From the NCBI GenBank assembly GCA_029844215.1, contig CM056723.1, forward strand, positions 6,656,980 to 6,720,979: a stretch of 64,000 bases of DNA, written 5' to 3'. The notes under the pieces are model-generated. The model ran no database searches, had not been told where the DNA came from, and saw nothing but the letters and a program-made list of their open reading frames with translations. This document shows, one piece after another, positions 22,531 to 34,375 of the stretch (positions are counted from its first letter, which is position 1; each line of letters starts with the position of its first letter). The stretch is from Przewalskia tangutica. Lineage: Eukaryota; Streptophyta; Magnoliopsida; Solanales; Solanaceae. A program made the translations under genes and the position numbers.

Positions 22531-25500
22531 TCAGCATTCAGGAGGACCATTGTGGTGGAACTTTGTACAGTCAAAAGGTCCAGGCTGATTGTTTTTCTTT
22601 TTCACCTGTAAATCAAAGAAAGATAACAGCTTAAGAAACTAAAATGAGATTGGCAGAACCAGTCAAGATACATATATGCAACAGCAAGCTATTGTCCCAT
22701 TTCTACCGGCCAATTTGCCCAACAAATATCCCAAGCAATAAGTGTTACAACTAATTATAAACATAGTTGAAAAAGTCCTAGTAAAAGCTACCAGTTTTTT
22801 ACCAATGGTACTTCAGGTGATGAATTTAGGACATAGATTATGATAGTTTTAGTGTACGCTATACCTACCAAAAACACTACTCTTGAAACATCTAGAAAGT
22901 ATTGGTTTGGCTTTTAATATTTTTACAAGATTAAAAAGAATGAACACCACCTAAAAGACCAGTCTAACAGGATCACAAGTTAAACATGAATCCCACGGAT
23001 CCTGATGTCTTCCCAGCGTCTTTTTCCTTTTATTGTTATATCTGCAACACGTTTATTGCAAACCCCAGTATATTTATTAGTTCAGAAACAATTTAGACAA
23101 GATTATAGCCATAACTGGTTGCATAATCACCCTTCTATTTTCTAATAATTTTGTCCATGCTAAATTTGCCATTCATTTTAATGGTGAATGGTGTACTTTT
23201 TGGTTTTGTCATCAACTCTCAAAAGTTGTGTGGACTTCAATAGAAACTTGTATATAGAATACATTATATCAAACTTTTTTTTGAGAATGGTAACAGTACA
23301 TTATATCAAACTTTTGTTGGTCTTAATCACTTAAATTTTATTATTTTGTTGTTACTTTAACAAATTTCCCATCGGAGGACTATTACATCATGTGGAGGCT
23401 TGGTTTATACTATAACATTCAGCTATTAGTCTATCACAATTTCTTTAGTGATAAGTGTTATGAAAGGTTCGTCGTAGTTTTCAAGATCCTACAATCCTAT
23501 GAGCAAGTCTAAATAGGTTAAGGAACTGGGTAATGTTTTTTTCATTAAGAAGGTATTCATCAATTATAAAAGAATAAGGGGGAAAATGTTCGCATAATAA
23601 CAATTCACTTTCACTTACATGAAAATATACTGAAAGAACAAAATATAATCTATCAATTGGAATTAAGATGCACTTCAGTTATAAGACACTTTTCTAACAG
23701 CAAGCTTCATTATTCATCACTTTTCGAACAAGAATTCTAAAGAGATAAGTGAGGTGAAAACTACTCCAAGAAAGTACCAAAATTTATGTGTGGAACAAAA
23801 ATGGTGCACTAAGCTTCTGTTAAGCGTGAGATTCACGGAAGGCCAAACCACATAGGGTTTATTGTAAGTAGCCTTACCAAAAGGCATTTCCACTTTTGCA
23901 AAATGATTATCAACACCATTATCAATGTCAAACGTTAAAATGAACTAAGAAGTGAATCAATTCTCACCCTAATTGGTAGCATATGCCATAGAAAACCTGT
24001 TTAACTATACAACAACATACCCAGTGAAATCCCACAAATGTGAGATCTGGAGAGAGTAGAGTGTACGCAGACCTTACCTCTTTCCGAGAGACCCTCGGCT
24101 CAAGACAGAGCATAAGCACAAGCAATGAAATAGCAAAAGCAAAGCAAGAGAAACGGTCAAACCCGGTCAGAAAAAATTTAAAGCAGTATGAAAATGCTGG
24201 TTTCGAAAGCGAATAAGCCATGATAGCGCATTCTGAAACAGTAAGCAGTAACTAGCGCAGGTAAATAAGCTAAACAAAGTACCCTAAAGGACACATAGCG
24301 GCATAAATCAAACTACAGGGGACTATAAAACAATATTGCGCCTATAAGTATGATAGGCTAAGCGGACCTACAGTAATAACACTACAACTATCAGTTCGTA
24401 AGCGTAAGTAGGACTACGCTCGACTATCTACTAGACTACTACTCTTCTACCCTAATTTGTGTCCCCCACAACCCTCTATCTAAGGTCATGTCCTCAGTAA
24501 GTTGCACCTGCGTCATATCCCGTCTAATCACTTCTCCCCAATACTTTTTCAGCCTACCTCTACCCCTCCTGAACATGTCCATATCCAACCTCTCACACCT
24601 CCGCACAGGGGTATTTGTGTCTCCTCTGCACATGCCCAAACCATCTCAAACTCGCTTCCCGCATCTTATCCTTCACCGAGGTCACTTCCACTCTATCCCG
24701 GATATCATCGTTTCTAATCATTTCCCTCCTTGTATGCCCACACATTCAACTCAGCATCCTCATCTCTGCAACTTTCATCTTTTGGATGTTCGAAGTCTTG
24801 ACTGGCCAACACTCCGCCCTATACAACATAGTCGGTCTAACCACCGTCCTATATAACTTGCCTTTAAGTTTTGGTGGCATCTTTTTATTGCATAAGACTC
24901 TAGATGCGAGCCTCCATTTCATCCACCCTGCCCCAATACGATGTGTGACATCGTCATCAATCTCTCCATCCCCTTGGATAATAGACCTGAGGTACTTAAA
25001 GCTTCTTTTCTTTGGAATGACCTGAGTATCAAGCCTCACCTCCACACCTGTCTCAAGGTCGCTCCCGTTACTGAACTTGCACTCCAAGTATTCTGTCTTG
25101 GTCCTACTCAGCATGAACCCTTTAGATTCCAGAGTTTGTCAAACCTCCAGCTTAGCGTTCACTCCGCTGCGAGTCTCCTCAATCAGAACTATGTCGTCTA
25201 TGAATAACACACACCATGACACCTCCCCTTGGAGCTTGTTGCATAGATGTTAGACATGGCATACGCTACCTCAAACAAGAAAAGAAGAATCTATAAATAG
25301 CGACATACCGGAGACCACGGGCTCGGCTCAGGAAAGGATTTTTCTTGGGGTGAATTTTGTACCGCACCACCTTTCATGGTTAATATGTCCTGTAAAATCA
25401 GAATACAAGAGTCAGTTACACAAACCTGCAGATATTTAATCACCATCAAACACTGCTCAATTATTTTATGACAAATCATGCTCAACAAGAGATTTAGAGA

Positions 25501-28500
25501 GGTAGAGCTTGACACTCGAGCAAATTTGTCTCACTGCCTAACCTAAGGCAACGACTTTTTGGGAGGTCAAGCTTGCCGACTGTTCTGGACCTATTACTGG
25601 ATGATTCAGGCTTCTTTCGTTTTACGAATAGACATGTATGCTCACTAAAGGAAATATGATGAACAGCTATATCTCATCAGCTGTTCTTTAACAACAGCTG
25701 CTATAAGTGAAGGTTCTGGATAAAGGTGTGGAAGCAAACTGCTCTTGAGGAAACTGAAGTCCTGGAACTAATAAAAGTATGCTTCAAAGCTTAATTATAC
25801 TTGGCTTCATTCAGATAGATCACAGTATACAGCTCATTTTCCAAAAAGAAATTACCTCTCCAGCAGCTTCCATTGCTGCCAACCATTCATCAGAAAATGG
25901 AACTGCATCCCGTGGGGGTAGTATCAAAAGATTGCCTTTCTTCATACAGCTGTCTGTGTTCTTGCTGCCATCAACAAAATACATTTTAGATGTTCTCTAA
26001 AAGAATGTAATAAAGGATAATTCTAAAAAACCAAAGGAGTTCTTTGGGATGAAAAAAGTCTATGCAATACTTACACTGGCGAAATGGTGTTATCATTTGT
26101 GCATTGCTGGGTATCTTCCAGCCCATGGCAAAGTTCATTGTGAGAACTCTCACTTCCACTAGGTTTTCCAGTTTCAGATTCCTTCACCTCAATATCTTGA
26201 CTCAATATGTCAATTACCTTCCTTTTGATTCTTGATGAGGTTTGATCCCCTTCAACAAGTTCTATGCAATCAGTTGTCACACTTGCTGTATGGTTTTTAC
26301 TTGTCCCCTGAGATGAATCAAGTTCCAAAGATAAAGATTCAATTGCTGCTGGATATGATAGTCGATCCTCATTACAATGGATAACATCCAGTTCATCAGC
26401 AGCATTGCCACTCCCATAAATCAAAGTTGACTCTGTGTTCAGAAAACTTGGGCTTTCTAATCGCCCTTCATCAACACTCTTTCGTGCTAGAAGAGCATCT
26501 CGAAAATTCTCAAAGGCATTGCTTCTTTCACACTCTTCCACCACAGTGCTAAGGTATTTTCCAGGCAACAACTGAGCATCATTGTCATGTGACTCCATCT
26601 GTAAGATATTTGTGAGGGCATTTGTTGTTTTTCCAACTTCATTTGCTTGTCTTGTATCTCCGAGTTGTGGAGGAGTATGAAGAATATCTAATACAACCTT
26701 ATGATACTCTAGTTCTGGTGAACTGGAAGGGATCAAATCCGCATGACAGCACATATGTGACACTTCAAATTTCAAGCTTTCCGGAGACGACATACCAAGC
26801 TTCACCTTGATTATCTGTTTACCATCACTAGGATTGTTTGATGAATCTCGAATTTCAAATTTATCCATTCCTTTGAAGAGAAACATGTCTTTTATCAGTT
26901 GGTCTCTGTCACCATCACCCATTGGACCAAGTATACCAGATCCAATTACTTCTTCTGTTCCCCTGGAAGATGAGCAAAATTCCATAGAGGAAGTTAAATT
27001 ATTACCCTCATTCTGACAGTTTGATAAATTGCCAATTGAACTGGGTACATCTAAGACAGACTCTTTAATTGGTTTTCTACATTCGCCAACTGAACCAGGT
27101 ACATCAGATACCATTTTGTCTCTTGTTCCACTAGACGATGAACCAAATTCCAGAGAGGAAGTTAAATTTGCAATAATCTTTTCATCTGTTGAATGATTAC
27201 AATTTTCAGCAAGAGTAATTTTGATAGGGCTAGAACATATGATATCTGCAGGATCTTCTCCTACCACTGTAATTCTATTGCTCTCTAATTCTGTCTGTTC
27301 ACTTGTTACGTCAAAATCACTTTCTTCTGGTCGATATGGCAGAGCAGATAAACTAGTTTCAGCAATCTGCTCATCTTGGCTTTGATCTATACAAACATAC
27401 TTACTAAGTGACTGATCACTTGAATGCAATAGCCTACCACCCTGGGACTTATGTTCGGAGTAAATTGAAGGCCCACCAGGATTAGTCTCGCAATTTTCAT
27501 CAAATAAAGTTTCACTTGATACATCTGCTAGTAAACCTCCTGTTTGTGCTCTATCAGTGATTTGCTTGCTGGTAAAAGCTTCATTCAGATTTTGAGAATC
27601 TTCATGTTGAGATGCAACTTCTGGCTTTTCCATCATTTCTTCCCTAAAGTCTGAACCTGTTAGATTCAAGGACTCACAATTCCCACCTCCATTATTCCTG
27701 AGCTCTTTTCGGGCTTTACTCAAATTGCTCTTAATCCTCATAATGTGCTTATCATTATCAAAGATCCCGGCATCTTCAACTGCAAAGGACTTGACCGTTT
27801 CAAATTCTCTACCAGTTAAATTATTGCAGCCACCTACATAACCTTCTTCCATCACCTCCTCACCAAGATTAATCATGTTCCGGTAGTGGGAGTTACAAAT
27901 AGAACCATCAATTACTGGAGAAATGCCAGATTCTTCTGCTTCCTTTGGATTGCCAATGGCACCTTCCAATCCTCGTAGAGCTAGAGATAGTGTATTGTAC
28001 CTAGCTTGTGGGAACTGAGCATCTCTAAAATATGATCCAGCATAGCCTTTATTTTCTATAAAACCAGGGATGGAGTTCATGAGATTACCATCTTTGTTTA
28101 TATGTTCATGTTTTGCAGTTTGTGGTGGATGTTGCTCGCCATTCATCAGCAGTTCTGCATCCTGAAGCTTCTTTTCTTCGTGCTTGATGTGATCCAGTGC
28201 TTTTTCATCAAAATTACCCGCAGGATCTCTGAGCTTCTCACTGACTGGATCAAGCTTCTTAATAACACTTGGAATTTTCATTTTTTCTACATGGTTTCCT
28301 TCTAAGACTGTTTTGATTACTTTGCAGGATGCAGTTGAGCTTTCTGATTCCATTCCTAGTATCCTACAGTTTTGATTTGCTAAGTTGACCTTTCCTTCTT
28401 GTCTTGCTAGTGCCTCTGGTGGTCTCAGATCACCAGACCTTTGCAACAGGCACATACTAGACTCCTCTTTCAACAAGCGCCGTGTGTTTGAAGCTTTTGT

Positions 28501-30527
28501 CTGCAATCACCATATTGGTTGTCATGACTTTAAAATAAGATCCTACGGCGTGAGCATCATGCAGCCTATGCACCTTAAAAAAAGAACCTAATGCTTTGCC
28601 AGAATAGTGCTGGTAATACCTGACAAAAAAATCCTAATGAAGGTGAAGGCATCCGCAAACCCGATGATTTCATGGCTTGTGCAGGAAGGTATTGCATACT
28701 GCTAACAGCAGTAGGGGTGCTGTGAGGAAGACGAAGTGCATATTGTGTACATACATCATGAGATTCAGATGAATGTGCTCGGCTAGATGGAAGTGTGGCA
28801 TCTGGATTCATCTCAACACCAGTATTGCTAGCTTTATTAACTGGAGAAGATTCAGTTGATGCCTGTAATTTCGATGTTGATTTCTCCTGCAGAAATTAGA
28901 ATTGAGAAAAAATGAGGGGGCATGATTTTGTTGGTTAACAACCAAATATATTGAACGCACTCAAGGCTAAATTCTTATAAGTGTTTTGTTCTTGAACTTT
29001 GAAAAGTTCTTTTTGAGTTCTTAATCACACTGAATTCTTCTAAAATATTGAGCTCTAAACTTGAATTAATTCTTACATCATTTCTCGCTAAAGAAATGAT
29101 AAAATTTTATCAATGAACTTTAAAAGTTCTTAACCACATTTTTTTCTAGAATATTGAGGTTAAGCTTGAAGTGAAGCTTACACCATTTCCTCTCAAAATG
29201 CAAGATGAAGATTTATCATTTAAAGGTTCAGCATCAGCTTTTGCTTTCTCTGGGCTATTTCTCACTTTCCTAGAGGAGCTCCTTAATCCCAAATTCTTCT
29301 GAATACTAACAGCTGCATGAGAAAGGAAATGAGAATATAAATGGCGTTACTCTCTTATCTGTGACACAAATACTAAAAGTAATTTCGCATAATATACTTT
29401 ATGGCTTCTAAAAGTTTGAGCATGTATATAACCTGCGTGAGTTATTACAACACATTTTGAATACATCCATTTCCAATGATAGAAATGGAAACAATCACAC
29501 TCACCAGAAGCCAGATGGATAGATTAAAGGGATTACCAGATTCAGTTACTTGATGCTTCAAGTGACTTGCTCTTGGTATAGTACTCTTAGAGCTTGTAGG
29601 AAACAAACAAGAACTTGGTTTTGAAACTTGAAACTTTGGTAACTTGGATTCCTTGGTCGCAGATTTTCCATGATTCAAGCCTGCAGGCCTTTTCAGTCTA
29701 AAATGATATTAAGGCTCATCATCTATAAAACCTCTATTTAGTGTAAAATAAAATCTAAGCACTTCTTGGAAATAGTTGAATCTCAAATATATCTAAGATG
29801 TGTAAGGATATGAAGCTGAAGACGGAGGTCGAGAACAGCCAATAGATTTGGAGATAGTTCTACCATTGTGAGACGCTAGCACTTTACTTGGGGCCTGAAA
29901 CCACGCAAAAGACCAAGTAAAAAACAAACCGAAATAAGATGGAGTATTATCAGATGTCATGGCCATATTTTGTGACCTCAAAAGTCACTACTAGTCTTGA
30001 GCTGAGATCTAACCTTCCGAGTTTCTTCTTTTAAAGCTGCAGCTCGAATTCCTTTAAACGTATTTTTCTTGTTCAAGTTCAAATAAGCTGAACTATCATC
30101 ATGTAGAGAGTCATTTGAAGTTGGATTTCGCTCTTCTTCATTGATGGTGAACAAGGCGTCTCCGCATGTGTTAACTACTGTTCCACTAAGCAGAGAGAGT
30201 TCTATTGGATCCAAAACACCTAAACAGAAAGAATAAAGTAGGTTTTTCCTGTAATCAATCTCCTGCAGTATCTAACAACTTTTTCTGCACTGATACATAT
30301 AGACATTGTACTGTAAAAAGTACCTTCTTCAGTTGAAAAGGCTCTATCCCATGCTAAACTTTTCCGCAAATTGTAACCACCACCCCTTTTCTTCCTCTTC
30401 ATGTGCAGCGGCTCCACACTCAGTTTAGGCATTTCTGCTTTGTCTGAATTCATATTTTCTTTATTGCTGGAACCTCTACGAGAGGAACATCCGGATTTTA
30501 CTGGATCTACACGAACCTCCAGCCCTC
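22531..30527 (-). CDS. Uncharacterised large plant protein with KEN motif (at least 10 exons)
   Basis: Exons in coding order: 30527-30324, 30219-30014, 29894-29824, 29697-29537, 29312-29182, 28886-28620, 28500-26075 (2426 nt), 25994-25856, 25389-25309, 22605-22531. All phases agree and give about 1252 aa plus TGA. The exon 29894-29824 donor (GTCTTC) is weak. The start exon lies upstream of 30527, must end with one base of a codon, and was not resolved. Visible: RVDPVKSGCSSRRGSSNKEN (KEN box); basic KRKKRGG; YNLRKSLAWDRAFSTEEG running over a splice into VLDPIELSLLSG; Ser/Lys-rich exons; a long acidic, low-complexity exon; FSDEWLAAMEAAGE; and a C-terminal SPWSP then GPFDCTKFHHNGPPEC. There are no membrane segments. 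I do not recognise a named family. The basic patches suggest a nuclear protein, and the KEN box could make it an APC/C target; both are inference. Confidence 0.8.
23279..23296 (-). repeat. 18-bp retro-insertion scar with 19-bp TSD
   Basis: Direct repeats tacattatatcaaactttt (19 bp) at 23260-23278 and 23297-23315 flank 18 bp that read ctgttaccattctcaaaa on the minus strand. This looks like the extreme 3' end plus A-tail of a SINE or LINE: a retrotransposition that stopped almost at once. It lies in the last intron of the minus-strand gene. Confidence 0.6.
24006..25275 (-). mobile_element. 5'-truncated RTE-type LINE
   Basis: On the minus strand the RT palm box reads FIDDIVLI (usually FADD) near 25190. 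It is followed by a frame 25114-24746 with KTEYLECKFSNGS, VRLDTQVIPKKRSFKYL, VTHRIGAGWMKWRLASRVLC and VVRPTMLYRAECWPVK, the typical RTE-LINE end of nightshades. A frame at 24639-24439 continues (RRCERLDMDMFRRGRGRLKK). The 3' end is the tcccacaaatgtgggat-like tail ending in gtatgttgttgt (about 24008). A stop stands between the palm and the next block, and a frameshift separates the two frames, so it is dead. It sits in the last intron of the minus-strand gene in the same direction, so it could be read through during transcription. Confidence 0.85.
26890..27190 (-). repeat. Tandem duplication inside the large exon
   Basis: Two adjacent blocks of about 55-60 codons begin NLTSSLEFGSSSSGT and NLTSSMEFCSSSRGT and keep the reading frame. 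The DNA words gaggaagttaaatt at about 27157 and 26987 mark a 170-bp unit. It shows that the acidic central region of this protein evolves by internal duplication. Confidence 0.7.
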
Positions 30528-31735
30528 CTGCAACATGATGAAATCTATAAACAATTACCAATTTTATAAATATAACCATAAGCATCCCTCGGAAACTGTT
30601 CCCTCTACTTCAAGACACCAAGTGTTCCAAATCTTAAACAGAAAACTTAACAACTTCAAGCTGGAACATAGGCATGTAACAACCAACAAAAAAGAACATA
30701 ATGCATATCATCTCCAACAGAAAAAAGTAAAAGTTTTGAGTAAAAAATGTATGCTACAAACAATAAAAGAGAAGAGCCGCAGAATACCAAATGTACAGAA
30801 GAAAACATCAAACTTCTACAGACACAAGTAATAATATAAATCAATCAACCAATCAAATTCACCCCAAGGCCCAAACCCTACTTAGGGTTTTTGGTATCAA
30901 CTACACTCTACTTAGTACCGTTTCATAGTATTCATCAATGTAAGACTATAGTCACTAGCACTTTGATTAGATGGTTGTTATTTAAGCCCCTTTCGCGTAT
31001 GTTGTCTCAGTCTTGGATAGAGTCCATTACCTATCTAATCGTTTCATAATGTATCGTATTATATTCTATTATATTGTACTGGTAAAGTTGGTGTCATGTG
31101 ACCAGGAGGTCATGAGTTCAAGCCGTAGAAACAGCCTCTCGCAGAAATGTGATGTGAGGCAGCGTACAATAGACCCTTGTGGTCCAGCCCTTCCCCGGAC
31201 CCAGCGCATAGCGGGAGTTTAGTACACCGGACTGCCCTTTTTTTAATGTATCGTATTATATTCTATTATATTGTACTGCATTGTTTTGATGAATACAACA
31301 TCTTGATAGATTGTATAGTTTCCCGTAGTTACATAATGAAACACATACAAGAAAAATAGGATACTAAAGCTATTATAAAAAGATACCATAAAGGATAAAA
31401 TAGGATTATCATGGAGTAATAAGTAAAGACAAAATGAGAAAGAAAAAGGTAACGATGGATTTAACAATAGGATAATAAAATTTAATTAACAATCAAAATA
31501 AACATTTTATTTAAACTAACACAATCCATAGCTAATCTCCACCTTTATAAGGAACCTGCTATTATTGACAGAAGTAATAACAATGAAATTAAATTGAATA
31601 ACTGCTGAAAATTTAAATACGCAAAAAATGTAGAACCCTACTAAGCTCATTATGACCTATTTCTACAAAAGCTCAAAGGGGAACATATTAGGGTTCTACA
31701 TTGCTTATTAGGACGAATCCCTCAAAGAAATGGAG
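30528..31735 (-). other. 5' intron and promoter side of the uncharacterised gene
   Basis: The start codon of the minus-strand gene must lie here or just upstream. A possible short first exon is the ATG at about 31751 on the minus strand (MPRLHFFEG before a stop), but its splice would need a weak donor. The 30585-30220 frame with an ATG (MLMVIFIKL) reads intron into exon and would require retention of that intron. An Au-like SINE lies inside. Confidence 0.4.
31081..31244 (+). mobile_element. Au-like SINE with 33-bp target duplication
   Basis: 164 bp beginning ggtaaagttggtgtcatgtg, with B-box gagttcaagcc, then cgtacaatagacccttgtgg, ccagcccttccccggaccca and an end agtacaccggactgccc followed by a T-run. 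This is the layout of the Au SINE known from grasses and nightshades. The flanking 33-bp direct repeats (aatgtatcgtattatattct at the start) at 31048-31080 and 31245-31277 are identical, so the insertion is fairly recent. Confidence 0.9.
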
Positions 31736-33508
31736 ACGAGGCATAGGAATTGCAGTGCCAGTGAACACAAAAAAGTAGAAGAACTGACTCAATGGAGAAA
31801 TGGAAGCGAAATCGTGGGGAATGGCTTCAACAAAGAAGCATCATTTGTTTTGAAATTGATGCAAGCGGGAAAGGGGGAGGCTCACTCCAATGCCAAATCT
31901 GGATGTATTTGTTTTTTTTTTTAATTCAAATAGGGACTACAAAGTCCTGACTCTTATCACACTGGAATAAAGTATGGGGCAGTATTGTTATTAATATGTA
32001 TTTTCACCTTATAAGAGGATGAAAGAGTCAAACAATTTTTTTTTATTATGAATTTCTTCCACCTTTTTCAGTGAATTATTAGTTATGCAATAGTATTTTT
32101 TATATAATTTTTAAATATGTAAATTTTATTATTAAAATTTAAAAAAAATTAATATTTAAAACTGAGTTGAAGACAAAGTTGTTTGACTCCCAAAAACAGT
32201 TCAATGTCATAAAAAAAAATGGGACTGAGGGAATAACTATTAACTTAACCATGATAAACATCAGGTAAGCTTTTTACCGAAAAGAACATCACGAGAAAAT
32301 TTATTGAAAGTCTTTGCTTACCACTATTATTATTTGGAAGTCAAAACACTTTTCAGTAGTGACGTTTTTATATAGGTCGGGAGTATATAAATCTCCTTTT
32401 AAAAGAATTAAACTATTGATATTCAAATCAATATATAAAAACTAACTAGTTTGACTTTCATACTCCTAAGTCCTAACTTAGGCAATAATTTATTTTTCAG
32501 ATAGCTTTGTATAGTTTGAGATTTGGAAAAACCTTTATCAGGTTCCTTCTCTGATAGTGATAGAGGCTACTAGAGCTACTATATGTCTCAACACTACCAA
32601 AATGTCTTTGGATCAGTGCGAGATGTGCTATCGGACAGAGCTCTGAAAAACGAAAAAATTTAGGAGCCACTTTTTTAATTTTTGTATTAAGTAGTATTAG
32701 CCAGAATTTACTGTTCATAATTCGCAGGTCTTAACCCATCAAAGTAAAGTGATTCAGTTCCAGTAATGCGTATGTGGAGACACAAATTCAGATTATTGAA
32801 ATTGAATATTTACTTATATTAAAGGTCAATTTTTATGAATTAAAATAAGACCCCCAAAATATTTGAGACGTAATGCAATGATGTACACAAATTTTCAAGA
32901 TTCAATGTTGGATGACAGTTTTACACAATGAATATCGCTGAGTCACTCTTTAATGCGAAGTTTCCTACGAGCATAAGTTGAAAAATCATTGTTGAAACAA
33001 TAACTACACTCGAGTGTTTTTTTTTTTTTTTTTTACCTACGAACGCTATGTGTTCGTGCAAACGCGACACATTTGACCCAAAGTGTTCACGATGATTTCT
33101 GGGGTTGTTCTAATATATATACTACTAATATGTATGGGTTTAAATTTTTTATTTAACTAGAAACAGACTTCTACTCGGTGTCTAGTTTGTTCATCTATTT
33201 CACAAATTTGAGATGTTTTTTTTTTTGCATTTTGCATTATTGTTAATTTATGTTGCATTATTAACATCTTAATAAGAGTGAGTCCGAGGTGTTTTCTGTT
33301 AATAACACCAAACCATTTTAGTAAATTTATCGGATCTATTGTCTATGCAAAATCTAACCTGTTTTTTCCCTTTCTTGCGATGCTTTTTTCCTCATCACTT
33401 CTGGATTCTTTTGAGAGTTTGTCCATTTATGCTTCAATTTTAGTTTCTTTACTCTTACCCATAATTTCTTGCTAGATGTTTTATTTTATCTGATCCACTG
33501 ATGCATGG
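31736..33508. other. Intergenic spacer
   Basis: This lies between the 5' side of the unknown gene and the 3' side of VHA-a. 32030-32220 looks like a degenerate MITE (tttgactcccaaaaacag ... gggactgagggaata). The plus-strand frame 31730-31924 has no recognisable domain. A T-run lies at 33018-33035. No gene is supported. Confidence 0.45.
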
Positions 33509-34375
33509 AGGGGCGGAGCTTAGTAGGGGCGGGGCCCCCTCAAAAAACTCAATTTTTTTTTTTAAAAGTATTCTTTTTCTGGATTTTGGGCATTTCAAGA
33601 TATTAAGGGGTGGTAGCTCAAAATTTTATTACGCAATCTTGTCTTGATTATCTTCATTGTTGAAAATGATCTTTCTGTAGTAGCCGTAGAAACTGGAAGA
33701 ATTAAGATAAGGCGGATTATCCGGTCAATCAAGTAATATGTATTCGTCTTCCCTGTTTTCTTCAAAGTTTCTCAATCTCACGAACTCAGACACACAAAAA
33801 AAGAAATTTTTAGACTAGGAGAAACCTTGGAAAAATAAAAGAATAGTTAGAATTTTGGTAAAGACAAATTTCAGATCGTAAATTCAAAATCTAGGATTTA
33901 TATGTTCGAAAATGAGACTTGCAACTTGTAAGAGTTCTTTCATTGTACTCATTTTTTGTGATAAAATTTAGTTACCCAAAAGTTATGTGGGATATATAAC
34001 CCAAATTAATTTATGAAATATTTAGTTAAACTTTTTTAAATTTATATATAAGATATGTTGTAAACACTTTTAACAAATCATATATAATCTGCGATAAATC
34101 TCATAAACGTAGAATTTGAAAGATCTTCTTTATCGCTTCTCTTTCTTCATATATTCTCTTTCCACAATTAGTAGCTGTCATTGTTCTATCACCAGACCGA
34201 TATCAAAAACAACCATAACCACCACTAGAAGTCTAGAAACACCATTTCTTCACCATAACATTGCAAACATCATTCTCATACAAAAAGGAAGAAGAAGACT
34301 ATTTTAAAACAAAAAAAAATTGAGTTTTTTGAGGGGGGCCATGGCCCCTCCCCGCCCCTACTAAGCTCCGCCCCT
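33509..34375. mobile_element. Non-autonomous inverted-repeat DNA element, 867 bp
   Basis: Long terminal inverted repeats: the left aggggcggagcttagtaggg and the reverse complement of the right end are identical over 26 bp. After an indel of about 10 bp the match continues through ccccctcaaaaaactcaatt. The interior is AT-rich and codes for nothing. The right arm holds a palindrome ggccatggcc. No target duplication is clear (gatgcatgg at the left, gcctgtata at the right), so the class (hAT-like or other) is open. The two arms could fold into a stem of about 55 bp. Confidence 0.75.

Noticed and set aside
24488..25207. Several plus-strand frames of 70-136 codons
   Set aside because: They are antisense to the RTE-type LINE, which has clear reverse-transcriptase motifs on the minus strand.
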